Assembly (NCBI GenBank): GCA_016234155.1 | Contig: JACRGZ010000025.1 | Location: forward strand, 1 to 10,858 | From: Nitrospirota bacterium | GTDB taxonomy: Bacteria > Nitrospirota > 9FT-COMBO-42-15 > HDB-SIOI813 | Direction of reading: 5' to 3' | Length of the DNA stretch: 10,858 bases | Position numbers and translations under genes: made by a program | The notes under the pieces: generated by a model | Seen by the model: only the letters and a program-made list of their open reading frames with translations | Told to the model about the DNA's origin: nothing | The model's database searches: none | Part shown: in pieces, positions 1-7,621 of the stretch | How positions within the stretch are numbered: the first letter of the stretch is position 1 | Layout: each line of letters opens with the position of its first letter

Positions 1-751
1 GCCATGAAATAGTTGGATCATGGGACTGGGCAAACAATGCTGCACGGCGCAATACTTCACCAGCATTCTGCAATGCCCGTGAAACATCATCCATTGATTG
101 TATCTCACTGGTCATAACCTGTGCCCCTGCCACAGGCTCAGCTATTGTCTTTACTTCTGCTGATGCCGCTGTTGAAGCCGGTGTTTTAAATGAAGAATTC
201 AATATCTCCAAATGTTCCTTAACAGGAACCCTGAGTTCTCTAAGCCCCGGGCTCTCACCGCCCATCTTGTCATATAAAAACTTTTCAAGCTCCTCTATCT
301 CACGGGCACATGCATTAACAATATCCCTTTCCCCTCCCTGGGGTTGTTTTTTTGATACTACAGGCCCCACCTTTTCAGATAACCAGATTACTGCATTAAT
401 CCTGGCCCGCATACGTTTTGCCTCAGGATAGAGTGTTTCCCAGAACGTATTCACCATTCCATTAATGCAGGATAGTCCTGACAAAAGGCCTGTGTATCCC
501 TTATCTTCAAATAATCCACGGCACAAATAACATGCAACCAGAAGGTCCTTTGATTTATTCCCAATGATTCCCCTGCCGAGGTTAACCACCTCTTTCCAGT
601 TAATGGATTGAGAACTAAAACCTTCCAGTTTATTTATCTCTGTCTGAAGCCGCTCATAGTCAGGGTCATACCGGGCAGAATCACCGGATGGGGCATCAGG
701 ACGAATAGGCCTTGCACCAATCTCCTGCCATTCTGTTATTTCATCATTCAT
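1..751 (-). CDS. tssA: TssA (ImpA-type), T6SS assembly cap protein, N-terminal 250 residues (partial)
   Basis: The reading frame opens with ATG at 751 and stays open for 250 codons to the window edge, where it is cut off. Seen: the N-terminus carries the ImpA_N signature, with a GARPIRPDAPSGDSARYDP segment at about residues 12-30. An NWKEVVNLGR helix follows (about 52-61), then a region around FWETLYPEA and ARINAVIWLSEK that is typical of the family. A low-complexity Ala/Ser/Thr/Glu/Val linker lies at about 187-208, and a helix ending in AQSHDPTISW at the edge resembles the link to the C-terminal domain. Known for the family: TssA binds the membrane complex and baseplate and then caps the growing sheath/tube in the cytoplasm. 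The missing C-terminal part defines the TssA subtype, so that cannot be told here. An AGAGG site at 759-763, 7 bases before the ATG, supports the start. It is the last visible gene of the operon and the only one separated from its neighbour by a long gap. Confidence 0.9.
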   Translation of the reverse strand, partial: MNDEITEWQEIGARPIRPDAPSGDSARYDPDYERLQTEINKLEGFSSQSINWKEVVNLGRGIIGNKSKDLLVACYLCRGLFEDKGYTGLLSGLSCINGMVNTFWETLYPEAKRMRARINAVIWLSEKVGPVVSKKQPQGGERDIVNACAREIEELEKFLYDKMGGESPGLRELRVPVKEHLEILNSSFKTPASTAASAEVKTIAEPVAGAQVMTSEIQSMDDVSRALQNAGEVLRRAALFAQSHDPTISW

Positions 752-780
752 GTTAATACCTCTTCATATTACCCGAAAAT

Positions 781-804
781 GGGCGACTAAAGTCGCCCCT
801 ACCC
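781..804 (+). repeat. REP-like palindromic repeat, version 1 (complete copy)
   Basis: An 18-base perfect palindrome, GGGCGACTAAAGTCGCCC (781-798), is followed by CTACCC (799-804). It lies 30 bases upstream of the tssA start codon on the transcript. The second half of the same sequence (AAAGTCGCCCCTACCC) recurs at 824-839 and 916-931, each time joined to a copy of the tagF tail instead of the first palindrome half. A sister sequence in inverted orientation lies at 860-883 and 952-975. The architecture (short palindrome plus a constant tail, found in inverted pairs) is like REP/REPIN elements. Which transposase, if any, mobilises it cannot be told here. Confidence 0.75.
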
Positions 805-859
805 CTGCCTCTAAAGCAGCAAGAAAGTCGCCCCTACCCATGTGTAGTGCCCCCACTTT

Positions 860-883
860 GGGTAGGGGAGGCTTTAGCCTCCC
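860..883 (-). repeat. REP-like palindromic repeat, version 2, inverted (first copy)
   Basis: Read on the minus strand this is the palindrome GGGAGGCTAAAGCCTCCC followed by CTACCC. It matches the version at 781-804 in 20 of 24 positions. The four differences are two compensated base pairs in the stem. Its CTACCC tail pairs with the same tail of the truncated version-1 repeat at 831-840, giving an outer 10-bp stem (831-840 with 859-868), with AGTG/CACT (846-849, 854-857) as an inner stem. A T-tract follows on the plus strand only (886-890), so it does not form an intrinsic terminator for the minus-strand operon. Confidence 0.75.
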
Positions 884-951
884 TATTTTTATCTGCCTGC
901 CTCTAAAGCAGCAAGAAAGTCGCCCCTACCCATGTGTAGTGCCCCCACTTT

Positions 952-975
952 GGGTAGGGGAGGCTTTAGCCTCCC
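952..975 (-). repeat. REP-like palindromic repeat, version 2, inverted (second copy)
   Basis: This is an exact copy of the element at 860-883, shifted by 92 bases as part of the tandem duplication. On the transcript it comes 5 bases after the tagF stop codon (TAA at 983-981), so tagF mRNA ends directly against a strong GC-rich hairpin. That hairpin has no following U-tract on this strand, so it is more likely to affect mRNA stability or expression of tssA than to terminate. Confidence 0.75.
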
Positions 976-980
976 TATTT

Positions 981-1958
981 TTATCTGCCTGCCTCTAAAG
1001 CAGCAAGAAAGGCGCCCGTTGAGATATCTCCATTATCAAGAAGGTCTTTTTGTCCCTTTTCCATCTTATGCAATATTTTGTCAATCTCCGCAGGGTCCCT
1101 CGGTACCAGATCATACCATAAATCACTGTTCATATCCGGTCTGATCAATAACAGAAGATTCTTAGGGGAAGGCTGATTGAAGAATGCTATCATAGATGAT
1201 GAGTTGCCTGATCCCCTCCTGTTCCAGAATAAGACCGGGCTTACCTTATCCTGCCTGAGTAATCTAATGACCAGATCAAACCAGAAGGGTATATCATAAC
1301 CCTCTGCCTGATCCCTGGAAATCAGCGGAAATTTGAGGCCAAGGCCAAACCTGTTAAGGGAATGATCCCTTAGCGGTTGAAGAATATTTGTAAGGTTATG
1401 GGTTATCAGGTATTTCCCTGTGTTTTCAAAATCATTAAATATATTTCTCCATAATGAAAGGATATTCTGCTCTTTAAGATAGCGGAGATACCCTTCTTTT
1501 ACCGTAGTAAAATCTTTCAGGAGTGGTGCACTCATCTTTTCAAGCCTTGATACAATTGACTTGAGATCAGTACCTTCCCATCCCCCCTGTATCATCTCAT
1601 ACGATCCGGCTAAAAATGGAGAAAAACATACCGGAGCAAAATATAAAGGAAGATCGAAGCTTCTTTTGCTTATGCGCAGGAAAATAAAAAAGGGATACAA
1701 CCTGCCGCTCTGATCCCTGCTGGGTGTATATATTCCTAACAGATAATATTCAGAACCTTCCTGTTGAAACAGGAAATTATATGATTCAGCCTTGCGAAAG
1801 TCATCTGCCCATCCCTGGCCTAATCTTGACTTTGCAAAATGTATCCCCTCCTGAAACCATTGATCAAGTTGACTGACCTCTCTGCTTGTTGCATTGTGCC
1901 TGACAAAATCAGGGTAAATGGGGAGCTTACCAAAATATCCTGGAGTGAAATCCACCAT
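981..1958 (-). CDS. tagF: TagF (ImpM-type), T6SS accessory/regulatory protein
   Basis: 325 residues from ATG at 1958. Seen: the N-terminal domain carries the TagF hallmarks GYFGKLP (residues 8-14 or so) and YPDFV, then the core GIYTPSRDQSGRLYPF (about 75-90), which matches the family pattern G-x-x-x-PS-x-D-x-x-GR-x-(F/Y)P. A further 180 or so residues make it longer than the minimal domain of about 200; they include FWFDLVIRLL and a VLFWNRRGSG segment. Known: TagF is a cytoplasmic post-translational repressor of T6SS firing in Pseudomonas and Agrobacterium, where it binds Fha, and it is fused to PppA phosphatase in some species. The extra C-terminal region here is not a recognisable phosphatase. 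A longer frame would begin with TTG at 1976 inside tssM, but AGGAG at 1966-1970 sits 7 bases before the ATG and decides the start. The gene starts 10 bases after the tssM stop. Its last 8 or so codons are part of the 92-bp repeat. Confidence 0.88.
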   Translation of the reverse strand: MVDFTPGYFGKLPIYPDFVRHNATSREVSQLDQWFQEGIHFAKSRLGQGWADDFRKAESYNFLFQQEGSEYYLLGIYTPSRDQSGRLYPFFIFLRISKRSFDLPLYFAPVCFSPFLAGSYEMIQGGWEGTDLKSIVSRLEKMSAPLLKDFTTVKEGYLRYLKEQNILSLWRNIFNDFENTGKYLITHNLTNILQPLRDHSLNRFGLGLKFPLISRDQAEGYDIPFWFDLVIRLLRQDKVSPVLFWNRRGSGNSSSMIAFFNQPSPKNLLLLIRPDMNSDLWYDLVPRDPAEIDKILHKMEKGQKDLLDNGDISTGAFLAALEAGR

Positions 1959-1965
1959 CACATTA

Positions 1966-1970
1966 CTCCT
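1966..1970 (-). promoter_or_regulatory. Ribosome binding site of tagF, overlapping the tssM stop
   Basis: AGGAG on the minus strand lies 7 bases before the ATG at 1958 and overlaps the tssM stop codon (TAG, 1971-1969). This decides the ATG start over the upstream TTG at 1976 and points to translational coupling with tssM. Confidence 0.8.
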
Positions 1971-4900
1971 ATCCAATCTTGTTCATGCAACTGAACTTTA
2001 AAAACAACCCGGGTTTAAAGGGATTCCTGTAACTGTTAGCCTTAAGGTCATACCTTACCTTCAGTGCCTTTGAACCCTGGGTACTGAAATCCCATTGCAC
2101 CTGATAATGGGTTGAACTGACCTGTGTCACATGGGCTGCACTGAGCAGTTTAAAGAAACCCCATCTGCCGGGATAATTACGTGTATAAAGAGTCCCGCCA
2201 ACATTAACCTGCAAAAGGCCCCCTGCATTTCCGGAAGTCCCTGTCCATGTAAGCTCATGCCATTCCTGGGGTTCATTCCTGTAACGAAATTCCTTTCCAT
2301 CCACCCTGAACAATATCTCACTTGCTCCAGGGGTGGGATATGGATAGAGGTCAAATGATACCTCCGGGTCAGGGGTCCCGCGGGGGAACAGACCTTCAGA
2401 GATCATCCTTGCCTGTCTCATATTCTCCAGGAATCCTGCGGTCAATGGTAATCCTGCCCCAAGGCCTTTCTTAACCTCCCACTGGTCTTTACCTTCTTCT
2501 ACAAAAGGTTTGATATCCTTGTTATAAAATCTCCACAAACTGCCGTTGTCAGGATGGAAAAATTCTGAGATGTCTGTCAGTGCAGCATCCTCACCGTCTT
2601 TTTTGAAAGGGTAACGTCCGCCTATACCCTGTACACAGGGTTCGTATATCTCAGTACCCCATCTTGTATTAAGGTCAGTCTGTGCGCGTGTCATAACACC
2701 TGAAACAACCACGTGGTATGGCTGGAGCAAAAGGGAACCAATAACCCGGCGGGAGTCAGGATCAAGATCGAGCAGCAGTCTTTCTGTGTTTCTTGATGCC
2801 TGTATTATTGCATTAGTCCCTGAGCCTGCAGTACCCTGATCCGTTCCTGCCGAATCCACTGCAGTTCGGAGCGCTTCCCGTGCAGCGCCGAGTTCTTTAA
2901 AATACTGGTCGAGCAGTGAGTCTTCTTTCCCTCCGCCTGAAGGGGATACAAACTCATGGAAAGAACTGAACTCAGCCAGCACCGGGTTTATATCTGCCTT
3001 AGACCTCAGACGCTCCTTGTTATCACTCAGCCTCAATCCCTTCTTTACCTTCTGGAGGAGGCCGCTACCCATACCGGTGGCCCCTGCATCGGACTCACCT
3101 TCAAGGTCAGTATTTTTTACCACATCCATTAATAACACTGTTAATGGTGAATCTTTTTGTGACAGGGTCTCCATCTGTTTCACCATATCAGAAAGAGATT
3201 CAACAGGCCTCATCCTTGTAGACTCGATAAATCTCTGCCACTGGGAGACATATTCCTTGAAATAAAGCCTTTCAACAGAACCTTCCAGGTCCTCCTGCTT
3301 TACATCAGGGATACCGAGGATCCACCCCTCCTGACCTGATATCTCTATTACGCTCTTCATAGTTGTTTTAAACGAATTTTTATAGCCATCATATGTAAAA
3401 AGCCCTGGTATCTTATAGTCATTTATCAGTACATCCTGCTCAATACCGGCCATTGCCTTATCGAGCGTATAAGGTTCTAATTTCGATGATGCCTCCCTGC
3501 GGACCCTTGTATACAAACGCTCTGTAAAAGGCACCTTTCGTAATTCCCGCCTTGTACCCTCCACCAGATGTTTATCAATATTTATACGCGGAATCTCTGC
3601 ATAATCCGGTTGATGGGTATAGAAGGTAATCTGCCTTGAGACAGTTTGATAAAGTTCTCCTGATTTTTGATCCTTGCCATAATTCATATCTGTAAAATCT
3701 TTCCATATCCTTTGCAGCCACTGATCCAGAAAATCCTGCTCTATATGGGCCGGATCATTCATCATGAGATATGCCTTTAGCAGGGAATAGTAATAATCAC
3801 TATCCCTCTCTGATGAACGATTAGCCGGACCTGAAATAAAACCTCCAAGCTCAAGCTCAATGGAATTTCTGGTCGGAAGTAGAATCAGCCTGTTAAACCG
3901 CTCAAAGTATATCTTCCGCAGGAAGACATAAAGAGACGAGCCACGATAAAGCCCGCCCCGGAGCCTCAGAGGTATGCCATCCACTTCATAGTCCTGCAAT
4001 TGAGCTACCCTCACACCAAGTTTATCAAGCAGATATATGTTATCAGTATATTTGCTTCTGTCTTCAATATCCATCTGTGAGACCTTAACAGCGCTGGAAT
4101 TTATAGAACTTATCAGGTGCTTATTCCCTACAAATGAAAATGAAAGGCCGATTACAGCAAGGAGGGAACAGGCAACAGCGCCTGCAAATATGCCGACCCT
4201 CAAATAATCACGCTGCCGCTCCACACTGGATGATGCACCTGCAAGGATGGAGTCAGGGAAGATTACTGTTGTAAAGAGGTCTTTAATGAAATAACTCTTG
4301 GGTTCCTTCTGGCTGTCAAATGCATCACTTATTAAATCGGTAAGACCGGAGGCACGGCTGATAGACCCCATGATCCTGTCTATGGGTGTTCCTTCCTGTG
4401 TCCCACTGGTAAAATAGAATCCTCGAAACAGCGGGTTTTCATGGTAGGGGTTAGGTTGAAAAAGTACCTCGACAAACCTCTTTAACTTTTCATGCCCGGA
4501 TGCCAACTGGAGCGGAAAGCCATATATGTCACGGATCTTCTGGGAACCCCAGGCAGAAGAAAGCCTCGCCATCCTGCGTGTATGGAGGCTATTTAATAAG
4601 GTCTTAAATTCCGGGTCAAATATCTCACCGGCCTCTTTATTTTTTGTATCAGCCTTTGATAATGTTACCCCCCACAACTGATCCCGCTCGGTCTTGCTCA
4701 GGTCTTCAAAAAATTCTACAAAACCTTTTACAAGGTCACACTTTGTAAATACAAGATAAACAGGGAATACTATCCCTAACCGCTGAATCAATTCGTCGAT
4801 ACGGCCCCGGATATTCTTTGCATGCGCCTCCAGCTCCTCCTCATTACACTGGAAGATATCAGCAATACTCATTGCTGCAAGGACACCATTAATCGGCTTC

Positions 4901-5568
4901 CTTTTCCTGTATTGTTTCAGCAGGTCAAGAAACCCAAGCCACTCCTCCCTGTCATCATCCTCTGTTATATAACGCCCTGCAGTATCAAGGAGGATAGCCT
5001 CATTGGTAAACCACCAGTCACAGTTCCTCGTACCCCCAATCCCCTGGATCCCTTTTCCTGATGTATCAAGGGCAGGAAATTGCAGGCCGCTGTGGAGTAG
5101 TGCTGTACTCTTACCAGATGCAGGGGGGCCAATAAACATATACCACGGAAGGGCATATAGGGCTGCACTCCCCCTCTGCCCCTTTCCAAGTTTTGATTGT
5201 TTCAAAGATGATATGGACTTCTCAAACTGGTTTCTGAGTGCCTCTATCTCCTCTTTTCTGTCAGGCCTTGCACTTACAACCTGTTCCTCTGCCTGCTTCC
5301 GGAGGGACTGCTCAAGAAGCTTTGCCCCCTTATCAGCCCGGTAGCGCTCAAATAAAAGAGAAAGGGTCAGGAGAAAGAGGATGCCTATGCTCAGTAACAG
5401 CCTGGTCTCAAACCTCTCGATCCCAACAATGGGGCCGCCTACCCAGATAAGACAGATGAGGAGGACAATAGCCGCAACCATAATAATCTTTGGATATTTT
5501 AATATAAGGGTAAAGGCCCTTTTTATTATGGAGAGAAGACCTTTTATTATTGAGAGAAGACCTTTCAT
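1969..5568 (-). CDS. tssM: TssM (IcmF-type) inner-membrane ATPase-like core of the T6SS membrane complex
   Basis: 1199 residues, the usual TssM size. Seen: two N-terminal membrane segments (about residues 29-49 and 56-73) and a cytoplasmic NTPase-like domain. That domain has an intact Walker A motif GPPASGKST (147-155), LLDTAG (193-198) as the G3-like motif and TKCD (275-278) as the G4-like motif. The family signature RGFYFTSGTQEGTPIDR follows at about 382-398, a third membrane segment at about 458-480, and then a large periplasmic part. The C-terminus keeps the family pattern (GRWGFFKLL, then NPFKPGLFLKFSC), the region that contacts TssJ. Known: TssM spans the inner membrane and periplasm, binds TssL in the membrane and TssJ at the outer membrane, and forms the channel. 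Some TssM proteins lack Walker A; here it is intact, so nucleotide binding is plausible. ATG at 5568 overlaps the tssL stop as ATGA and follows a GGAGGAGGG ribosome site. The first residues contain a 7-residue tandem repeat. Confidence 0.95.
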   Translation of the reverse strand: MKGLLSIIKGLLSIIKRAFTLILKYPKIIMVAAIVLLICLIWVGGPIVGIERFETRLLLSIGILFLLTLSLLFERYRADKGAKLLEQSLRKQAEEQVVSARPDRKEEIEALRNQFEKSISSLKQSKLGKGQRGSAALYALPWYMFIGPPASGKSTALLHSGLQFPALDTSGKGIQGIGGTRNCDWWFTNEAILLDTAGRYITEDDDREEWLGFLDLLKQYRKRKPINGVLAAMSIADIFQCNEEELEAHAKNIRGRIDELIQRLGIVFPVYLVFTKCDLVKGFVEFFEDLSKTERDQLWGVTLSKADTKNKEAGEIFDPEFKTLLNSLHTRRMARLSSAWGSQKIRDIYGFPLQLASGHEKLKRFVEVLFQPNPYHENPLFRGFYFTSGTQEGTPIDRIMGSISRASGLTDLISDAFDSQKEPKSYFIKDLFTTVIFPDSILAGASSSVERQRDYLRVGIFAGAVACSLLAVIGLSFSFVGNKHLISSINSSAVKVSQMDIEDRSKYTDNIYLLDKLGVRVAQLQDYEVDGIPLRLRGGLYRGSSLYVFLRKIYFERFNRLILLPTRNSIELELGGFISGPANRSSERDSDYYYSLLKAYLMMNDPAHIEQDFLDQWLQRIWKDFTDMNYGKDQKSGELYQTVSRQITFYTHQPDYAEIPRINIDKHLVEGTRRELRKVPFTERLYTRVRREASSKLEPYTLDKAMAGIEQDVLINDYKIPGLFTYDGYKNSFKTTMKSVIEISGQEGWILGIPDVKQEDLEGSVERLYFKEYVSQWQRFIESTRMRPVESLSDMVKQMETLSQKDSPLTVLLMDVVKNTDLEGESDAGATGMGSGLLQKVKKGLRLSDNKERLRSKADINPVLAEFSSFHEFVSPSGGGKEDSLLDQYFKELGAAREALRTAVDSAGTDQGTAGSGTNAIIQASRNTERLLLDLDPDSRRVIGSLLLQPYHVVVSGVMTRAQTDLNTRWGTEIYEPCVQGIGGRYPFKKDGEDAALTDISEFFHPDNGSLWRFYNKDIKPFVEEGKDQWEVKKGLGAGLPLTAGFLENMRQARMISEGLFPRGTPDPEVSFDLYPYPTPGASEILFRVDGKEFRYRNEPQEWHELTWTGTSGNAGGLLQVNVGGTLYTRNYPGRWGFFKLLSAAHVTQVSSTHYQVQWDFSTQGSKALKVRYDLKANSYRNPFKPGLFLKFSCMNKIG
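5521..5562 (-). repeat. 21-bp tandem repeat in the 5' end of tssM
   Basis: Bases 5521-5541 and 5542-5562 are the same 21-mer with one mismatch (5530 against 5551). It encodes two copies of the heptad KGLLSII at residues 2-15, giving an amphipathic basic stretch on the cytoplasmic side of the first membrane segment. The repeat is in frame, so copy-number change by slippage would keep the protein open. Confidence 0.8.
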
Positions 5569-6260
5569 AGCCCTCCTCCCAGGATCTGTTTCAGATTCTC
5601 CATTGTATTGCTGACATCACGTCTTATCATAAAGGAAAGGGCTAAATAGAAGAAGAAGACTATTGAAAAACACGAAACCACGATAACCCAGGAAGGGAGT
5701 CCCTGTTTGATTACCTCAATAAATTCATCTGACCTCTTCCCGTGTGGTGACAGTGGGAGTACCTCACCCTGTTTCTCCCTGAATAGTTTTGAAAGTTCTT
5801 CTACAATGGATTTTAGTTTATCCCTCCCGTGCAGTTTATACTGACCTTCAAATCCCATGATAAGACAGAGATAGTATATCTCAAGGATATCCATGCTTAT
5901 TGGAGATGCCTTGCGTATATTCTCAAGCCTGTTGAAAAACTCCACACCGGCAAGATGCTCTTTAAAGAATTCATACTGGAGCGGGGACGAAGACCATTGA
6001 TCCTTTTGTGACCATGAGGAGCTCAGGATTGTCTCATCAATAAAGGCTGCCAGGGCATACTTTGCCTGTAAAAGGGATTCATCTGTGACTCCCAGATTCT
6101 TTCCTTTCTGGATTACTGAATCAAACATCTCCCTTATACGCCTTTTCAGGGCCTCAGGATCTCCATATTCCCTTGCCTTCCTTAATTGAGCAGCAAGGAT
6201 GAACATATCAGAAAAGGCCCCGGCTAACTGCCCCCTTACAGCAGGTGTGGTAGTCTGCAT
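5565..6260 (-). CDS. tssL: TssL (DotU-type) inner-membrane protein, short form
   Basis: 231 residues. Seen: a cytoplasmic helical domain with the DotU signatures YALAAFIDETIL (about 68-79) and EIYYLCLIMGFEGQYKL (about 127-143), then a single C-terminal membrane helix (about 190-211) followed by a short tail. Known: TssL forms the inner-membrane base of the T6SS with TssM and recruits the baseplate through TssK. It has no C-terminal OmpA-like peptidoglycan-binding domain, so wall anchoring would need another protein (TagL, TagN or TagP type), not visible here. ATG at 6260 lies 6 bases after the tssK stop; an AAAGGAG site overlaps that stop. The end overlaps the tssM start by 4 bases (ATGA), a classic coupling arrangement for two proteins that form one complex. 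Confidence 0.94.
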   Translation of the reverse strand: MQTTTPAVRGQLAGAFSDMFILAAQLRKAREYGDPEALKRRIREMFDSVIQKGKNLGVTDESLLQAKYALAAFIDETILSSSWSQKDQWSSSPLQYEFFKEHLAGVEFFNRLENIRKASPISMDILEIYYLCLIMGFEGQYKLHGRDKLKSIVEELSKLFREKQGEVLPLSPHGKRSDEFIEVIKQGLPSWVIVVSCFSIVFFFYLALSFMIRRDVSNTMENLKQILGGGL

Positions 6261-6266
6261 TGTCTC

Positions 6267-7607
6267 TTACTCCTTTGTAACCAGTAGTTCGTATTTCAAT
6301 CTTTTAAGATCAGCCGGCACATAGAATGCCAATACCTTTGAGCGGCAGATCGAACTCCAGAATTCTCCGTGATTCTCCAGACTAAAATACTGATACCCTG
6401 CCTTCATGGGGATACTTGAAGGTGGTCTTGGGGTGTAGTATATACGGACCCCGGGCATCGCAGTACTTACAATCATATCCAGCTCATGGATAGAGCCTAA
6501 TTTGATCCTCCTCGGTATCAGGTCCCGGATTTGATCCTCCGGAAGATCACCTGTAACAGAGATAAAGAACTGGGCTGATTCCAGTAATTTTTCATCAGAG
6601 ACACGGCCTACCAGTACATTCTCACGGTTAACCTCCAGAGGGATTGTTATACACTGGACAGGTGTAGCACCCTCAAGGATACTCCTGATCTTTCGATCCA
6701 GTTCATCGAATGTCTTGAATAGATCAGTATGATGGTAGGGAGGGATATCTTTAGGGCTGTACGCAGTTGAAAATGTGCTCAGTTCCCCTGCCAGCCTGGA
6801 TAATATCATATAGAGTGATTCAGGATGTGTCTTCCCGGTATTATTAATATGTGATAAAAGGGGTATATAACCATTGATTGTCTGGAGGAGTGAAAGCTTC
6901 TTCATATCAGAAGTCACTACATCACCTGTGCCACGCCTCACTCCTGAAAGTGAGCTGCTCTTTGCAGATATCAGTTCAAGCAGCCCCCTGATTAGCCTTG
7001 TAAGATATGGTGATGCTGAAATGTTCATACATGGCGGCACATAGGTATCCCGGATTGTGATATTCCCGCCGGGTGTCCTGACCAATTCCGCAATCTTGAG
7101 GGTTATATTATCTCCTGTCTCATCACCGGAAAAGAATATTTTTAAGTTTTTCCTCGCAATTGCAATCTCACGCACATTCTCCCCTGTATTCTCATCAGGG
7201 ACCTTTGTATATTCTATGGTATAACGGGTGGGCCGTGACCTTGCAGTGTCATCCATCCTGCAATTTGAAACCGAAGGGTTATATACAGGTATACCAAGGT
7301 ATACATCCAGATGTTCCATGGATGGGGGAAAGAGGTCCATTACATGGCGTGTCTCCGGCGGGAGGTCCTGCTCCGGGATCCTTATTATCAGGCCATCCTG
7401 AATCACACCTGAAAAATTAAGCAGCGTAAAACTACCGTTTGCCAGGCCATCATTATCAATACTCATCTCACTGACACCCCACCCGTACGGCGTGGAGAAC
7501 CTAAGCCTGTCATATATATTTGCCTCATTGTAACGGTCCCACTGCTGGAAGTGATGCGGTGTCAGGAACATCCCCTCATTCCAGATAATCTTTTTAAAAT
7601 AATTCAT
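6267..7607 (-). CDS. tssK: TssK, T6SS baseplate adaptor
   Basis: 446 residues, the standard length of the family. Seen: the N-terminus has the diagnostic WNEGMFLTPHHFQQWDRY (about residues 9-26). A DVYLGIPVYNPS segment lies near residue 105. The C-terminal part ends with the typical PGVRIYYTPRPPSSIPMKAG, YFSLEN and a final KYELLV stretch. Known: TssK trimers connect the TssF/TssG baseplate wedges to the membrane complex by binding the cytoplasmic domains of TssL and TssM; the N-terminal shell domain resembles phage receptor-binding proteins. ATG at 7607 follows an AAAGGATG site with 7 bases spacing, 14 bases after the tssJ stop. The order tssJ-tssK-tssL-tssM is a common T6SS core arrangement. 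Confidence 0.95.
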   Translation of the reverse strand: MNYFKKIIWNEGMFLTPHHFQQWDRYNEANIYDRLRFSTPYGWGVSEMSIDNDGLANGSFTLLNFSGVIQDGLIIRIPEQDLPPETRHVMDLFPPSMEHLDVYLGIPVYNPSVSNCRMDDTARSRPTRYTIEYTKVPDENTGENVREIAIARKNLKIFFSGDETGDNITLKIAELVRTPGGNITIRDTYVPPCMNISASPYLTRLIRGLLELISAKSSSLSGVRRGTGDVVTSDMKKLSLLQTINGYIPLLSHINNTGKTHPESLYMILSRLAGELSTFSTAYSPKDIPPYHHTDLFKTFDELDRKIRSILEGATPVQCITIPLEVNRENVLVGRVSDEKLLESAQFFISVTGDLPEDQIRDLIPRRIKLGSIHELDMIVSTAMPGVRIYYTPRPPSSIPMKAGYQYFSLENHGEFWSSICRSKVLAFYVPADLKRLKYELLVTKE

Positions 7608-7621
7608 GTTTAATCATCCTT

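Larger units (their letters stand above)
804..1011. repeat. 92-bp perfect tandem duplication including the 3' end of tagF
   Basis: Bases 804-895 and 896-987 are identical 92-base units, and the first 24 bases of a third unit follow at 988-1011, inside tagF. Each unit contains a copy of the last codons of tagF (the stretch encoding LEAGR and the bases before it), a half version-1 repeat, a spacer and an inverted version-2 repeat. The two outer copies of the tagF tail are non-functional remnants. The junction of tail and repeat falls at AAAG: AAAGTCGCCC in the repeat against AAAGGCGCCC in tagF (1008-1017), 9 of 10 bases alike. This suggests slippage or unequal recombination at that short homology. 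Confidence 0.85.

Noticed and set aside
866..890. Intrinsic terminator: GGGAGGCT hairpin followed by TATTTTT
   Set aside because: The T-tract is on the plus strand, where no gene is seen. For the minus-strand operon there is no U-tract after the stem.
804..987. Regular repeats resembling a CRISPR array
   Set aside because: The units are 92 bases and identical throughout, with no variable spacers, and they contain gene-tail and palindrome sequence. This is a tandem duplication.
750..1144. Plus-strand open frames across the repeats and the end of tagF
   Set aside because: They arise from the 92-base duplication and the strand opposite tagF; their peptides are repeated and unlike any known protein, and no ribosome site was noted.
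1959..1976. A longer TagF from TTG at 1976
   Set aside because: AGGAG at 1966-1970 is correctly placed for ATG at 1958, and the family-conserved part begins just after that ATG.
5003..5344. A 113-codon plus-strand open frame opposite tssM
   Set aside because: It lies fully antisense to the conserved NTPase domain of TssM, and its peptide is Pro/Ser/Leu-rich as expected for an antisense shadow.
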